DNA from: Cephalotus follicularis
Lineage: Eukaryota; Streptophyta; Magnoliopsida; Oxalidales; Cephalotaceae
Reading direction: 5' to 3'
DNA length: 64,000 bases
Assembly: GCA_001972305.1 (NCBI GenBank)
Contig: BDDD01000534.1
Coordinates: forward strand, 357,554-421,553
In this document: one piece after another, positions 1 to 9,714 of the stretch
Layout of the letters: every line of letters begins with the position of its first letter
Position numbering within the stretch: position 1 is the stretch's first letter
Position numbers and translations under genes: made by a program
Notes under the pieces: model-generated
The model's database searches: none
Seen by the model: the letters and a program-made list of their open reading frames with translations, nothing else
Told to the model about the DNA's origin: nothing

Positions 1-1
1 T

Positions 2-1189
2 GCCTTTTTGAATGGTTTTATAAAAGAAGAAGTGTATGTTGAACAACCTCAAGGTTTTGAGGATCCCTTCTTTCCAAATCATGTTTTCAAATTAAACAAA
101 GCTTTATATGGTCTCAAACAAGCCCCTCGTGCTTGGTATGAGAGATTAACAAAATTTTTTATTGAAAATGCTTTCAAACGAGAAAATGTTGATATTACTC
201 TTTTAACAAAATCAAAAGGCAACGATTTACTTATTGTGCAAATATATGTTGATGAAATTATTTTTGGATCTACTAACGAATCTTTGTGCAAGGAATTTTC
301 TAACACTATGAAGTAAGAATTTGAAATGACCTTAATGGGAGAACTCAACTTTTTTCTTGGACTTCAAGTAACACAAACCAAAGACAGAATCTTCATCAAC
401 CAAATGAAGTACGTAAAAGAAATACTCAAAAAGTTTGGAATGGAGAAAGCTAAAACAAGTAAGACTCCTATGAGCACCTCTACAAAGCTTGACAAAGACG
501 AGCAAGGTAAAAATGTTGATCAAAAGCTTTATAGAAGTATGATAGGGTCTTTATTGTATTTAACTGCTAGTAGACCCGATATATTGTTTAGTGTGTGCTT
601 GTGTGCTCGCTTTCAATCAAACCCAAAAGAATCTCATTTGTTTGCTGTAAAACGAATTTTCAAATATCTTGCATATACACCTACTTTAGGCTTATGGTAT
701 TCCCGAGACTCTAGTTTTGATTTACACTCATACTCGGATGTCGAATTTGGTGGATATAAAGTTTACAGCAACAGCACTAGTGGCTCATGCCAATACCTAG
801 GAAGTATGCTTATTTCCTGGTTTAGTAAAAAGCAAAATTCTGTTGCTTTATCTACCACTAAAGCTGAATATATTGCTGTAGGTAGTTGTTGTGCACAAAT
901 CTTATGGCAAAAGCAATAATTGATGGACTATGGTGTTTGTGTAAAAGATGTCTCTATAAAATGTGATAACACTAGTAGTATTTGTCTAGCTAAGAACCCT
1001 GTTCATCATTCTAGGATAAAACACATTGAAATTAGATATCACTTTTTAAGAGAACATGTTGAAAATGGACACATTGTTTTAGAATACATTCCCACTGAAA
1101 AACAAGTTGTGGATATTTTCACTAAGCCTTTAGATGAAAATTCTTTTTCAAAATTTAGAAGAGAACTAGGTTTATGTGAGCTTGAATGA
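2..1189 (+). pseudogene. SIRE A pol: reverse transcriptase C-terminal half and RNase H
   Basis: This is the Ty1-copia polyprotein from the middle of reverse transcriptase to its natural end. It would copy element RNA into DNA in cytoplasmic virus-like particles. Visible landmarks are the [11 protein letters not shown] block, the RT active-site box, the [10 protein letters not shown] block and the RNase H ALSTTKAEY block. The C terminus matches that of copies K and L. It is broken: in-frame stops lie at 314-316 and 917-919, the catalytic YVDD box reads YVDE, and the RNase H SDADFGG motif reads SDVEFGG. The reading frame is otherwise kept throughout. It starts at the window edge, so the N-terminal part is missing only because of the cut. 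Confidence 0.93.
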
Positions 1190-1687
1190 ATGTTAATTGC
1201 TTGAATGATATGATTAATTGTGTATTTATTTGATGTGATGTTTGAATTTTGGTCATTGTTCTGTTTTTGTTTGTTATTAATGTGTTTTTGATGAATCACG
1301 TCGACTTCTTTTCAAAAACATTGATGTTTTCTGCAAACACGTCGACTCCTTTGTAAACGCGTCGATGCCTTTTTAAACGCATCGTTTTCTGGCTCTTTTG
1401 GTCGATGCCTTTCGTTCGTTTTTAAAGAATGCGTCTACGTCTTTGGAATCACGTCGACGTCTTTTACATGGTATCGATTTTTTCATAAAAACGTCGACTT
1501 CATGCTCATATCTCTCACCCTTCTCTCACAGAGCATCTCAACATGTTTTGTTTGTCTCTCCAAATTTTTAAAAAAAATCGTTCTAAGGACATCTACTCCA
1601 TCTTCATTCGACCTCAAAATGATCTTTTCGTCTTCCAATCTAGTTATTTTTTTCTCATTCTCTGTCTCTCTCAGTTGTGCATACAAA
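1190..1687 (+). other. SIRE A pol-env spacer with TCGA-core motifs
   Basis: About 500 bases lie between the pol stop and the env-like start with no credible ORF. The stretch from about 1298 to 1500 holds a run of short motifs such as ACGTCGACTTC, ACGCGTCGATGCC and ACGTCGACGTC, spaced roughly 15-30 bases apart. Copies K (53375-53963) and L (61971-62473) have the same arrangement, so the spacer is a family feature. A pyrimidine-rich stretch follows just before the env-like ATG. Confidence 0.7.
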
Positions 1688-3007
1688 ATGTTTGTCAAAA
1701 TGCCAAGGACAAAATCAACTGGTCTTAAGAAAGCTGCTACCTCTTCTCAACCCCAGAAAACTGGTTCTAAGCGAAAGCTTGATGTTAGGGAACCTTCCCC
1801 CGACCCAACTCTTCAATCGGATTCCGAATCCGAAGAACAAGTCCCCCTCCGAAATGTAGCCTTCGTGGATAAACGAGTTATGGGAGGAAGAAACATTGAC
1901 CTAGCCTTTTGTTCCTCTGAATTCTCCTTTGTTTCCTAGCTTGAAGAGTTGCACCTCATTCCCCTTGTTCAAATTCATGACCTTTTCTATGTAAAACTAG
2001 TCAAGGATCCTCATGAGGAGTTTGCCCTATCCTCCACTGTCAAAGGGCAGCGTATATTCCTAGATGCTAGGGTTCTAGCTTCTATTCTTCACATTCCCCA
2101 CACCGGCATTTACATTTTTGAGTACAAAAAATGGTCAGAGGTTGAAGGTTTTCACCCCAATCATATATTGTCTATTCTTTATCCCAATGATCCAAATATA
2201 CACCCAAACATGGCACTTTGCAGCAACAAACTCTATGTAGATCATCGCCTTCTCCATCACCTTATAGTTCATCAACTCCTTCCCACCGGTGGTGGGTATG
2301 CTAAGCTTTCACGGATGCAAGCATTTTTGATGTGGTGCATCATTTCAAAGATTGAGTTTTGCTATCCTCTACTCATGCTCCACACCATGGTGCGAGCATT
2401 CACCCAAAAGAAATCCGTCCTTCCCATTGGATGCATTCTCACCAAAATTTTCCGACATCATCATGTACGGCTTGAAGGATAAATAGGAATGAAGTTAAAG
2501 AAGGAGGACACCAACAATAAGAGCACATTGAATAGGATGGGATGGAAGAAGCAAGGAGAAAATTGGATCTACTATCCAAAGAGTGATCAAGGACAAAGAG
2601 TTGAGAGAGAAGAACAAGAGGAGATCCCTCCATAAGAAGCCCAAGAAGAACAACCTGCTCAAGTTCAAGGATCCTCATCCACTAGTGATTTTGATAGGAT
2701 GATGGAGTTTATGAGTGCTAGATTCGATGCTTTGAACACTAGGTTTGATTCTATGGAAGCATTACTCGAAGGCAAATTTAAGCAAGTGAATTCGCGGCTT
2801 GAAAACTTGGAAAAGGATCACTTGACCATTCGATCCGACTTTGAGACTGTCGACGATACTATCTACTATGATCTAAAAGTCACCAAGAGACGTCTCAAAC
2901 GCTTGGAAAGAAAACTCGCTGCTTCCAAGGCTATCGACACTTGCGAAGACACTTCGGACGACGACTCCTCTCATGATTCCGATCTTCCTCCTGCTGATGA
3001 TTCTTGA
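1688..3007 (+). pseudogene. SIRE A env-like ORF (ORF2)
   Basis: This is the extra ORF found after pol in SIRE elements, often called env-like; its function is not established. One frame runs from ATG 1688 (a second ATG at 1700 starts MPRTK) to the stop at 3005-3007. It is interrupted by in-frame stops at 1937-1939 and 2480-2482, with another near 2633. It has a basic N terminus, an acidic DSESEEQ stretch, and a conserved core containing ILHIPHTGIY, EVEGFHPNH and LLHHLIVHQ. The core resembles the plant-specific putative transposon protein domain. A heptad-rich, coiled-coil-like segment (2699-2930) and an acidic tail follow. I see no clear signal peptide or transmembrane anchor. Compared with copy L, about 12 codons are missing after FYVKLVK. 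Confidence 0.82.
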
Positions 3008-3598
3008 TTGCCACTGTTTGTTGCTGTTTTTGGTTGCTGTTTTTAGTTGTAATTTGTTGCTGTTTTTGTATTGTAATCAAACTTGATGTTTATATATTTT
3101 TTTGCATTCTTGTAAGAACAAAGTGTTTGTTAATGACATTATGGTTGTTTATGAAATTGTGTTGATGAATTATGGCATTAATGTTATGGTTGTTTTAATG
3201 TTTTGTGAATTTTTATTGCTAATATCTTGTTATGGTATTCAAATCTTGATTTCGTAAGGGGGAGTATAAATTGTTTATGTTCTATGATAATGTTCATGTT
3301 ATTGATATCTTATTTACACTTTCATTTATTAAGGGAGAGCTAATTTCTTCTATCTTTTTGATGCTATACAAAAAAAGGGGAGAAATAAAGCTCAAAAGTA
3401 TAGCTCCATTAATATTGCTTATGTTTTGGGGAGATACAGCTCAATAGCTCAAAAGCATTGGAGATACAGCTGCATTGAGATAGAGCTCAATAGCACATTC
3501 AAATGGAACCTTCTTTATGAGCATTGCTTAGTTATGCTTATTTGATTTCACCTATGTTTTATACTTATGCCTTTTTTGAGCAAATTTTTGTCATCATC
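3008..3598 (+). other. SIRE A 3' untranslated region with repeated purine tracts
   Basis: This is non-coding, T-rich sequence. It contains purine-rich stretches near 3252-3262 (AAGGGGGAG), 3327-3336 and 3368-3383 (AAAAAAGGGGAGAAA). These come before the functional polypurine tract, and at least two of them recur at matching places in copies K and L. Confidence 0.65.
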
Positions 3599-3612
3599 AA
3601 AAAGGGGAAGAT
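3599..3612 (+). promoter_or_regulatory. Polypurine tract of SIRE A
   Basis: AAAAAGGGGAAGAT lies directly before the LTR start TGTTGACG. It is the RNase H-resistant primer site for plus-strand DNA synthesis. Copy K has AAAAAGGGGGAGAT in the same place. Confidence 0.85.
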
Positions 3613-3726
3613 TGTTGACGATTTAGTCTCAATCCTAGTTTTGATGATAACATATTTGTATTTAACAAGTTTACTTAATGTGCAAGTTATTAGAAAGATG
3701 TACAAAAGGCAAAAGACTGCTGCAAG

Positions 3727-4300
3727 GAAAAGACATCGATCCCTATTGCAAAAGACATCGACGTCTTAAAGCTACGAAAGTTACAGGCCACTTCTGGAGA
3801 AAGACATCCATCTCTTTCAAGAAAGACATCGACGTCTTTAGTGCACCAAAGTTACAGGTCAAATTTGAGCAAAGACATCGATCGTTACAGACAAAGACAT
3901 CGACGTCCAAAGGAAAGACATCGATCCCTTTCAAGAAGACATCGACGTCTTAAGCTTCCAAAGTTACAGGTCAAATTTGAGTGCAGACATCGATCCTCGT
4001 TTCAGAAGACATCGACGTCCAACAAAAGACATCGATCCCTTCCCTAAGACATCGACGTCTTTCTAGACCCATCTGCCAAAGCCAGAAAAGACATCGACCC
4101 TTGAAGAAGAAGTCGATGTGATGCTCATAACTTCAAACGCCTGGACACATTCCCAGCAAAGACATCGACGCCTATAAAAGACATCGACGTCTTTTCAAAA
4201 TGATTGACCCTGGAATTAGGGAACAGCTAGTTAACGCACTTACAACGGCTAGTAACAGTCAAAGACATCGACGCCTTTCTAAAGACATCAATGTCTTTAT
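3727..4300. repeat. TCGA-core motif array in SIRE A LTR
   Basis: About sixteen copies of AAGACATCGAYSYCTT-like motifs are scattered at irregular intervals of 15-80 bases. Two versions alternate: AGACATCGATCCCTT and AGACATCGACGTCTT. The second is a near-palindrome that becomes perfect if one CpG decay (CG to CA) is undone. Confidence 0.85.
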
Positions 4301-4389
4301 GTCAGCAGAGACAAAAACAAAGTTCCATCAACACATTTTTAATTCAAAAGCTTCCAGGATTTATGCAACTGCTACAAGACTTTTTCGTC

Positions 4390-4397
4390 TATAAATT
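4390..4397 (+). promoter_or_regulatory. TATA box of SIRE A LTR promoter
   Basis: TATAAATT lies about 90 bases downstream of the motif array. Copy K has TATAAAAG at the equivalent place (48984 and 56503), so this is the likely U3 core promoter. Confidence 0.6.
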
Positions 4398-4924
4398 GAA
4401 GATTCAAAACCTTCAGAAGATGGGGGAATTACACACCAATTCAACAAGAATTACACAACATCAAAAGAAAAATCAAATTCAAGCATTCTAGTGTCAAAAA
4501 GCTCAAGTGCTCTATAGTGTTCTCAAAAGCTTCAAAGCTCTATCCTTTGAGTTTTTCTGTGTGATTCATATTGTGTTCTGTATTAGCCAAATCAAACCTA
4601 TTGAGAGGTTATTTTGTAAACACATTCACAAACACTTGTAAAAGAGGAGAATCCTCTAAGGTCTTGAGGTCAAGGTCATGTGATTGAGGTCAATCACGAA
4701 GTTGTAAGGTGTAATGAATTGCTACCATAATCAATTCGAGATAGTGGAAACTCAAGGAGCCCCCTTGGGAAAAGTGGACGTAGGCAAGAGTTAGTCGAAC
4801 CACTCTAAATCGGAGAAGTTTTTCTTTCCTTTCACTCTTTACTTTTAAAGTTTTTAATTTTCCGATATTTACATCAATATTCAATTCACCCCCCCTCTTG
4901 TATATTGCAAGAGTGCTTATTTCA

Positions 4925-5187
4925 ATTATAATAATAAAAACTTATTTAAACTAATTTACAATATAATAAAATTAATTTTACTTATCCATAATCATATTCC
5001 AAACAATATACCAAACCCCAAAGATGGTACCACATAGCCCAAAATATACAAGCCTCAAAAATATAAAATATCATATAGCCCAAAACACAAGAGCCCATAA
5101 ATTAAACTAGGCCAACATAATATAACAAAGCGAAATAAAATCAAATAAAAATCCGAAAATAAGCACATGAACAAATGGGGTATTACA
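4925..5187 (-). repeat. 3' LTR of gypsy B, first 263 bp
   Basis: This stretch is nearly identical to 9451-9714, including the LTR start, which reads TGTAATACCCCATTTG on the minus strand. The remainder of this LTR lies on the far side of SIRE A, outside the window. Confidence 0.9.
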
Positions 5188-5334
5188 TCCTTCCCTCCTT
5201 AAAAAGATTTCATCCTGAAATCTTAACGTATATCAATCCGAATCCATAGCAGAAAAGACACACCAAGATGCATAACAAACGTTTCAGTTACCACAGAATT
5301 AGTTGACTTATCAATCAAAACAAACTCCTCACAG
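5188..5334 (-). other. 3' end of gypsy B internal region with polypurine tract
   Basis: On the minus strand this ends GATGAAATCTTTTTAAGG-AGGGAAGGA directly before the LTR. This is the usual form of the end of plant chromovirus internal regions (GACGAAATTT...AAGGGGGGAGGAT). The rest is non-coding remnant. Confidence 0.7.
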
Positions 5335-6489
5335 CTACCAAAAAAACAAAACCAAAACAATACCTGGAGCGTTTGCAGCCTGATGCGTCGTTAAGGCGAA
5401 AACTCTGCCTCCTATGTTGCGCTGTCCCGCATTATTATCATCTCCTCCTTTATTTCTTGTTCGAGTATTCGGACAATCCTTAAAGAGATGACCCATTTGT
5501 CCACAAGCAAAACACGCCCCAGTGGCTTTGTAACATGTCCTAATAGGATGTCGCCTCCCACAGGTATAACAGAAAGTAATCTGAACATTGGGGTTACCCC
5601 CATCCTTATTCTGATTATGATTCTTTTTATGTTGTTTACCATCACCTTGCTGTCCAGAATCCTGTCCTCGAGAATCACTCCTATTCCACTTATGTTCTCC
5701 TCCTTGCCGAGCTGCCAGAAAGTCCAACCTCTCCAATTCAATATTCTTCGCAGCATTTGCTACTTCCGCCACGTCAGAAAATCTGGAATTTATCAGTTTC
5801 CCTCTAAGTTGGTACTGCAGTTTCCATTTGAACTTCTCAGCTTGCTTAAATGTCGATCCCGTCGCGGCTCCAGCAAAACCCGCTAACCTAGTGAACCGGG
5901 CCAAAAACTCGGTGACTGATTCACCATCTTTCTGCCTAGTGTTAACAAACTCCCTCGCATAAGCCTTCTTATCAGCAGTGGGGAAATACTGTTGATAGAA
6001 GACTTCACAGAACTCAACTCAAGTCAAGATGTCAATGTAGTTTCCTCCCTTAGCTTGCCTCAAAGTTTGCCACCACTTCTGAGCATCACCTTCCAACTTA
6101 TATGCTGCCAACCTCACCTTTTGTTCATCATCACATCCCAACACATTAAAGGTCTTTTCCAAGTGCACAATCCAATGCTCAGCCTCAACAGGTGTCGGGG
6201 CTGAACTAAAAGACTGCGGCCTTTGCTTTTGGAACCGCTCAAGCCAGACATATGTAGGAGTGTCGGGCCGGTCCCCAATTTCCCTACCAGTCTGAACATC
6301 AGCCGGTGTATTCTCCGCTGCAACTTGCTCTTGTCGTCCTTGCCCTTGGTTTTGCATAGCATGAATCAGTCGATCCACTTCTTTGGCAACTGCCTGTCGC
6401 ACCAATTCTTCAACCGTAGGCTCGTTTCGTACCTCTTCACGAGTCTCAGTCTGTTCGTTTCCTTGTGGGGTATTCCTTGTTCGTACCAT
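5335..6489 (-). pseudogene. Gypsy B gag (capsid-nucleocapsid)
   Basis: Gag packages element RNA into virus-like particles. The ORF starts MVRTRNTPQ at 6489, the same start as gag of element F. It includes the capsid blocks EAEHWIVHLEK and LEGDAQKWW and two zinc-knuckle-like motifs near the end: CYTCGRRHPIRTC, and CFACGQMGHLFKDC, a standard C-X2-C-X4-H-X4-C knuckle. One in-frame stop (6019-6021, TGA) falls where the family has tryptophan (ILTWSEF), so this is a W-to-stop change in an otherwise open frame. The C terminus ends abruptly at a stop soon after the knuckle, where the pol deletion begins. With that stop it cannot make full-length Gag. Confidence 0.88.
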
Positions 6490-6664
6490 CTACGAAACAT
6501 AGTTCCAAAACATAAAACAACAACAGAAGAAACCAAAGTCGAAACAAAAGACATGTCTGAGGAATCACAATGAACAGATCCTAACCCAATGTCTACCCAA
6601 TCTCACAGGTCAAGCCTAGATAGGTCTTCTAAGGAAAGAAAAACCTATTCTCTGATACCATCTC
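6490..6664 (-). promoter_or_regulatory. Gypsy B leader and primer-binding site
   Basis: On the minus strand, TGGTATCAGAG at 6660-6650 matches the complement of the plant initiator tRNA-Met 3' end. It sits four bases after the 5' LTR end. About 160 bases of leader separate it from the gag ATG. Confidence 0.85.
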
Positions 6665-9600
6665 TGTAACACCCTCGAACGGCGGGAGTCATCACGATTC
6701 CTAATCCAAGACTAAACATAATTGATCTTATAACATGGCTCAATTTTATTCTTTTTATCAAAATATTAACTCATCTTTTATTCAAATTGCGTGATGGTCT
6801 AAACATAACATTTATAATCTAAGACATAGTATGAAAACTTTATTCATAATCTGAAAACTTAAACATAAACCAAAAACTGAAACATAATCCGAAGTCATAA
6901 ACTGAAAGGCATAATATTGTTCAAATAGGGGTCCTAACATGACCATAAAATAACTAAGCATAAACAGCTCCATCTCGTAGGTGATCCTTATCATAGGTGA
7001 CATCTCGCTCATCACACATTTCCTGGATGCCGTCCCAGAATACCTTCCGCATGGAAACAAAAACACGGATGAGCAACCCTTAGTACGTATATGGAATCAT
7101 AAAACATAAAACGATAATTTAAAAGATAGAAAATACCTGAACCTTTAAATCTCATATACCTTATACGTAAAGTAATTTAACATTATTTTCAAAAGCGAAG
7201 GTAAGTAGTCATACAATCAATTCAATTCGAATATCCAATTTTCAAAGCGTCATTCAATTTCAAAACATACTCCAAGTTCAAAACCAAATCTAAATTCAAA
7301 AGCAGTATCCGAAACAAATATTCCAAATTTCTTTAACATTATCCGAGTTAAAGGTTTCAAAACAAAACTTATCCGATTCCATAATCTCATCATAGAGATC
7401 CAAAACATATAACAGAGACTTATCTGATTCCGATATCTCATAATAGAGATCCAAAGTACATATACATAAGTGTAAGGGGTTTGCAAGGCCCACATGCTCC
7501 GACGGAAAGATGTGTACGGCACTACACAATCAATCCCCAAAATCTGAATCCTTAACATATCCTAGGATCGACCCATACGCCTTTATCACACATATTGGAT
7601 CCATAAATCCACCTCATGGGATTTATTCAAACATAGAGAGACATCGTAGACTAATCACACCGCTACAGAAGTGTCATGTCCCCGTGCCAGGCCTACGACA
7701 TGCCTATGGTACACCCCATAGGTGGGAAATATCTCTGTATATCCTTATCCAAAGTTAACATACTTTATAATGTGAAAGTCATGTTCGTTTAACATACTTC
7801 GATAGTAGAAGTCATGTTACTTATTAAATCCAAAATCCGTATACTTTCGTATGTGAAAGTCATACTTAGTTTATAAAACCGGTAATATTAAAATTCAATA
7901 ACAAAATAGATTTTTATAAAATATCCAAGGTTGCATAATATTTTGTAAACATTTCAGAGCCAAAACATAAAGTCAGAAAATATTTATTTTCACCAAAATA
8001 TCTTACCGACTTTGTTTCTAAACATATCGAAATACGAAGAATAACGGAGTTCATAAAATCGAAGGGAAATCATATTCATTTCAAATAAAATCAGAAGATA
8101 GCCCAAGAAAGAAGGACATCCGTACATTATTCATAAAGTAAAACTGTCTATTATTTACTACGATAAAACCGATAGGAGGGTATCAAGGAACTAAAATCCG
8201 TACTTTAATCATAAAGTGAAACGGGATAGTTCCAATAAAATCAGATAGCCAAAGAGCAGAAAATCCGTACCTTAAGCGATCACAACAAAGATAGGCGAAC
8301 TGATCAACAATTTTTAAAAGTCCCTCGAAGCACAAAAATCTAAAAGATGCAATATCATTCATATAAGGATTCAAAAATCACTTCCAAACATCAAACATTA
8401 ATTTAGCAGTGTCAAAAGCATACTCCAAATCATTACAAAACCAAAAGGATAACAAAACTTGAAACCAGAAACTTTACTGGACAAAACGAGCCGACTGTAT
8501 CAAAATCCAGTCGACTGTTCAAAGGGTGGCAGTCGATTGTATGGCATAGGCAGCCGACTACTCAAACTGGGTTGAATCCAATCGACTGTGACAGGGGTCC
8601 AGTCGACTGTGCAAGGCAAAAAAGTCGACTGTTTCACAAGGCAGTCGACTACTCAAAGCCTGACAGTCGACTGTGTAAATGGACAGTCGACTGTTCTGCT
8701 CGACAGAACAGCAAAACACAGTAGAAATCAAACAAGTCTAAGCCACTTTTCTGTCAAAATCATTTTACCACATTACCAGATGATCTTAAACACTTACATA
8801 GGACTTATGTGACTTAACTGTTGCATTCAAACACAAGGAATCATGCCATGGTGATCATACTTATAGAGACAATTTTCCAATTCATTGTATACTTAACTAT
8901 ATGATCAATTTTCTGTCAATTGTCATTATCTTTTATCAAATCAGTATGTAGTCTCTACCTAATGCATGTTGACAGGTTGAGAAGCCATGACACAACTTAG
9001 AGTTGCAGGAAATAAAAAAAAAACAAAACATACTAGCAACCAACCTGCAATAGATTTTGATAACCTTAAAACAAAACTAAATGCTAAACCAAAATAGTGG
9101 AGGATAACAAACCTGATTGTATGAACAAAGAAGCATAAAACAGGCTCCAAGTTACACAGGTTTGGCTACCAGGAGAGAGATAAACAATGGAGGCACAAAC
9201 GATGGGCATATAACATACTTAACCAAGAAGAAAGGCAATTTAGGTCATGGTAAGGTAAAAAGGGAATCCAAAATCTGATATAATGTGGAAAGATGGCAGA
9301 ATTTCGAGATTGTTAGGGAGAAAGAAAAGGAAAGAATCGGTTTTGGGAGGGAAGAAGGAAGAAAACGTGCAGGAGAGGGAGAGAAGAAATAAGGAAAATA
9401 AGTCTTTTAACCAAAATAAAGATTTTGTTTCTTAATAAAACAATTTTGCCAATTATAATAATAAAAACTGATTTAAACTAATTTACAATATAATAAAATT
9501 AATTTTACTTATCCATAATCATATTCCAAACAATATACCAAAGCCCAAAGATGGTACCACATAGCCCAAAATATACAAGCCTAAAAAATATAAAATATCA

Positions 9601-9714
9601 TATAGCCCAAAACACAAGAGCCCATAAATTAAAATTGGCCAACATAATATAACAAATCGAAATAAAATCAAATAAAAATTCGAAAATAAGCACATGAACA
9701 AATGGGGTATTACA
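6665..9714 (-). repeat. 5' LTR of gypsy B (about 3.05 kb)
   Basis: On the minus strand it begins TGTAATACCCC (9714) and ends GGGTGTTACA (6665), next to the primer-binding site. A solo LTR of the same family lies at 34971-37967 on the plus strand with matching ends. It contains a CAGTCGACTG motif array (8488-8712) and a block at about 7485-7745 shared with the LTR of element F. No real ORF was seen inside. Confidence 0.9.
8488..8712. repeat. CAGTCGACTG motif array in gypsy B LTR
   Basis: About ten copies of (C)AGTCGACTG(T), some as GCCGACT or GTCGATT variants, lie within 225 bases. Most are perfect palindromes centred on TCGA. The solo LTR of this family carries the equivalent array at 36085-36285. 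Confidence 0.88.

Larger units (their letters stand above)
1..4924 (+). mobile_element. SIRE-type Ty1-copia retrotransposon A, 3' part
   Basis: The order is RT-RNase H, a motif-rich spacer, an env-like ORF, a purine-rich leader to the LTR, a polypurine tract and a 3' LTR, all on the plus strand. Two more copies in this window (48255-57009, and 58187-64000 on the minus strand) have the same order, which defines the family. An env-like ORF downstream of pol is the hallmark of the SIRE/Maximus lineage. The 5' LTR, gag, protease and integrase lie left of the window. The LTR ends ...TTTCA and is followed by LTR sequence of gypsy B, so A inserted into B. The expected 5-bp target duplication is ATTAT (4925-4929). 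Confidence 0.93.
3613..4924 (+). repeat. 3' LTR of SIRE A
   Basis: It starts TGTTGACGATTTAG and ends CTTATTTCA, the same ends as both LTRs of copy K, whose borders are fixed by a target duplication. Length is 1312 bp. It contains the TCGA-motif array (3727-4300), a TATA box (4390) and a short hairpin GTGATTG-AGGT-CAATCAC at 4680-4697. Confidence 0.92.
4925..9714 (-). mobile_element. Gypsy element B, LTR-gag-LTR deletion derivative
   Basis: Read on the minus strand: 5' LTR (9714 to 6665), primer-binding site, gag (6489 to 5335), polypurine tract next to 5188, and the start of the 3' LTR (5187 to 4925), which is then cut by SIRE A. Protease, reverse transcriptase, RNase H and integrase are absent: gag runs almost straight into the 3' end of the internal region. 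This is an internally deleted or non-autonomous (TR-GAG-like) member of a chromovirus lineage. It sits inside the pol of gypsy C. The expected target duplication is AGTTT (9715-9719), with the partner left of the window. Confidence 0.85.

Noticed and set aside
3678..4047. Overlapping Arg/Ser/Thr-rich ORFs in the SIRE LTR
   Set aside because: They are readings of the AGACATCGA motif array in several frames, differ between copies and have no start context.
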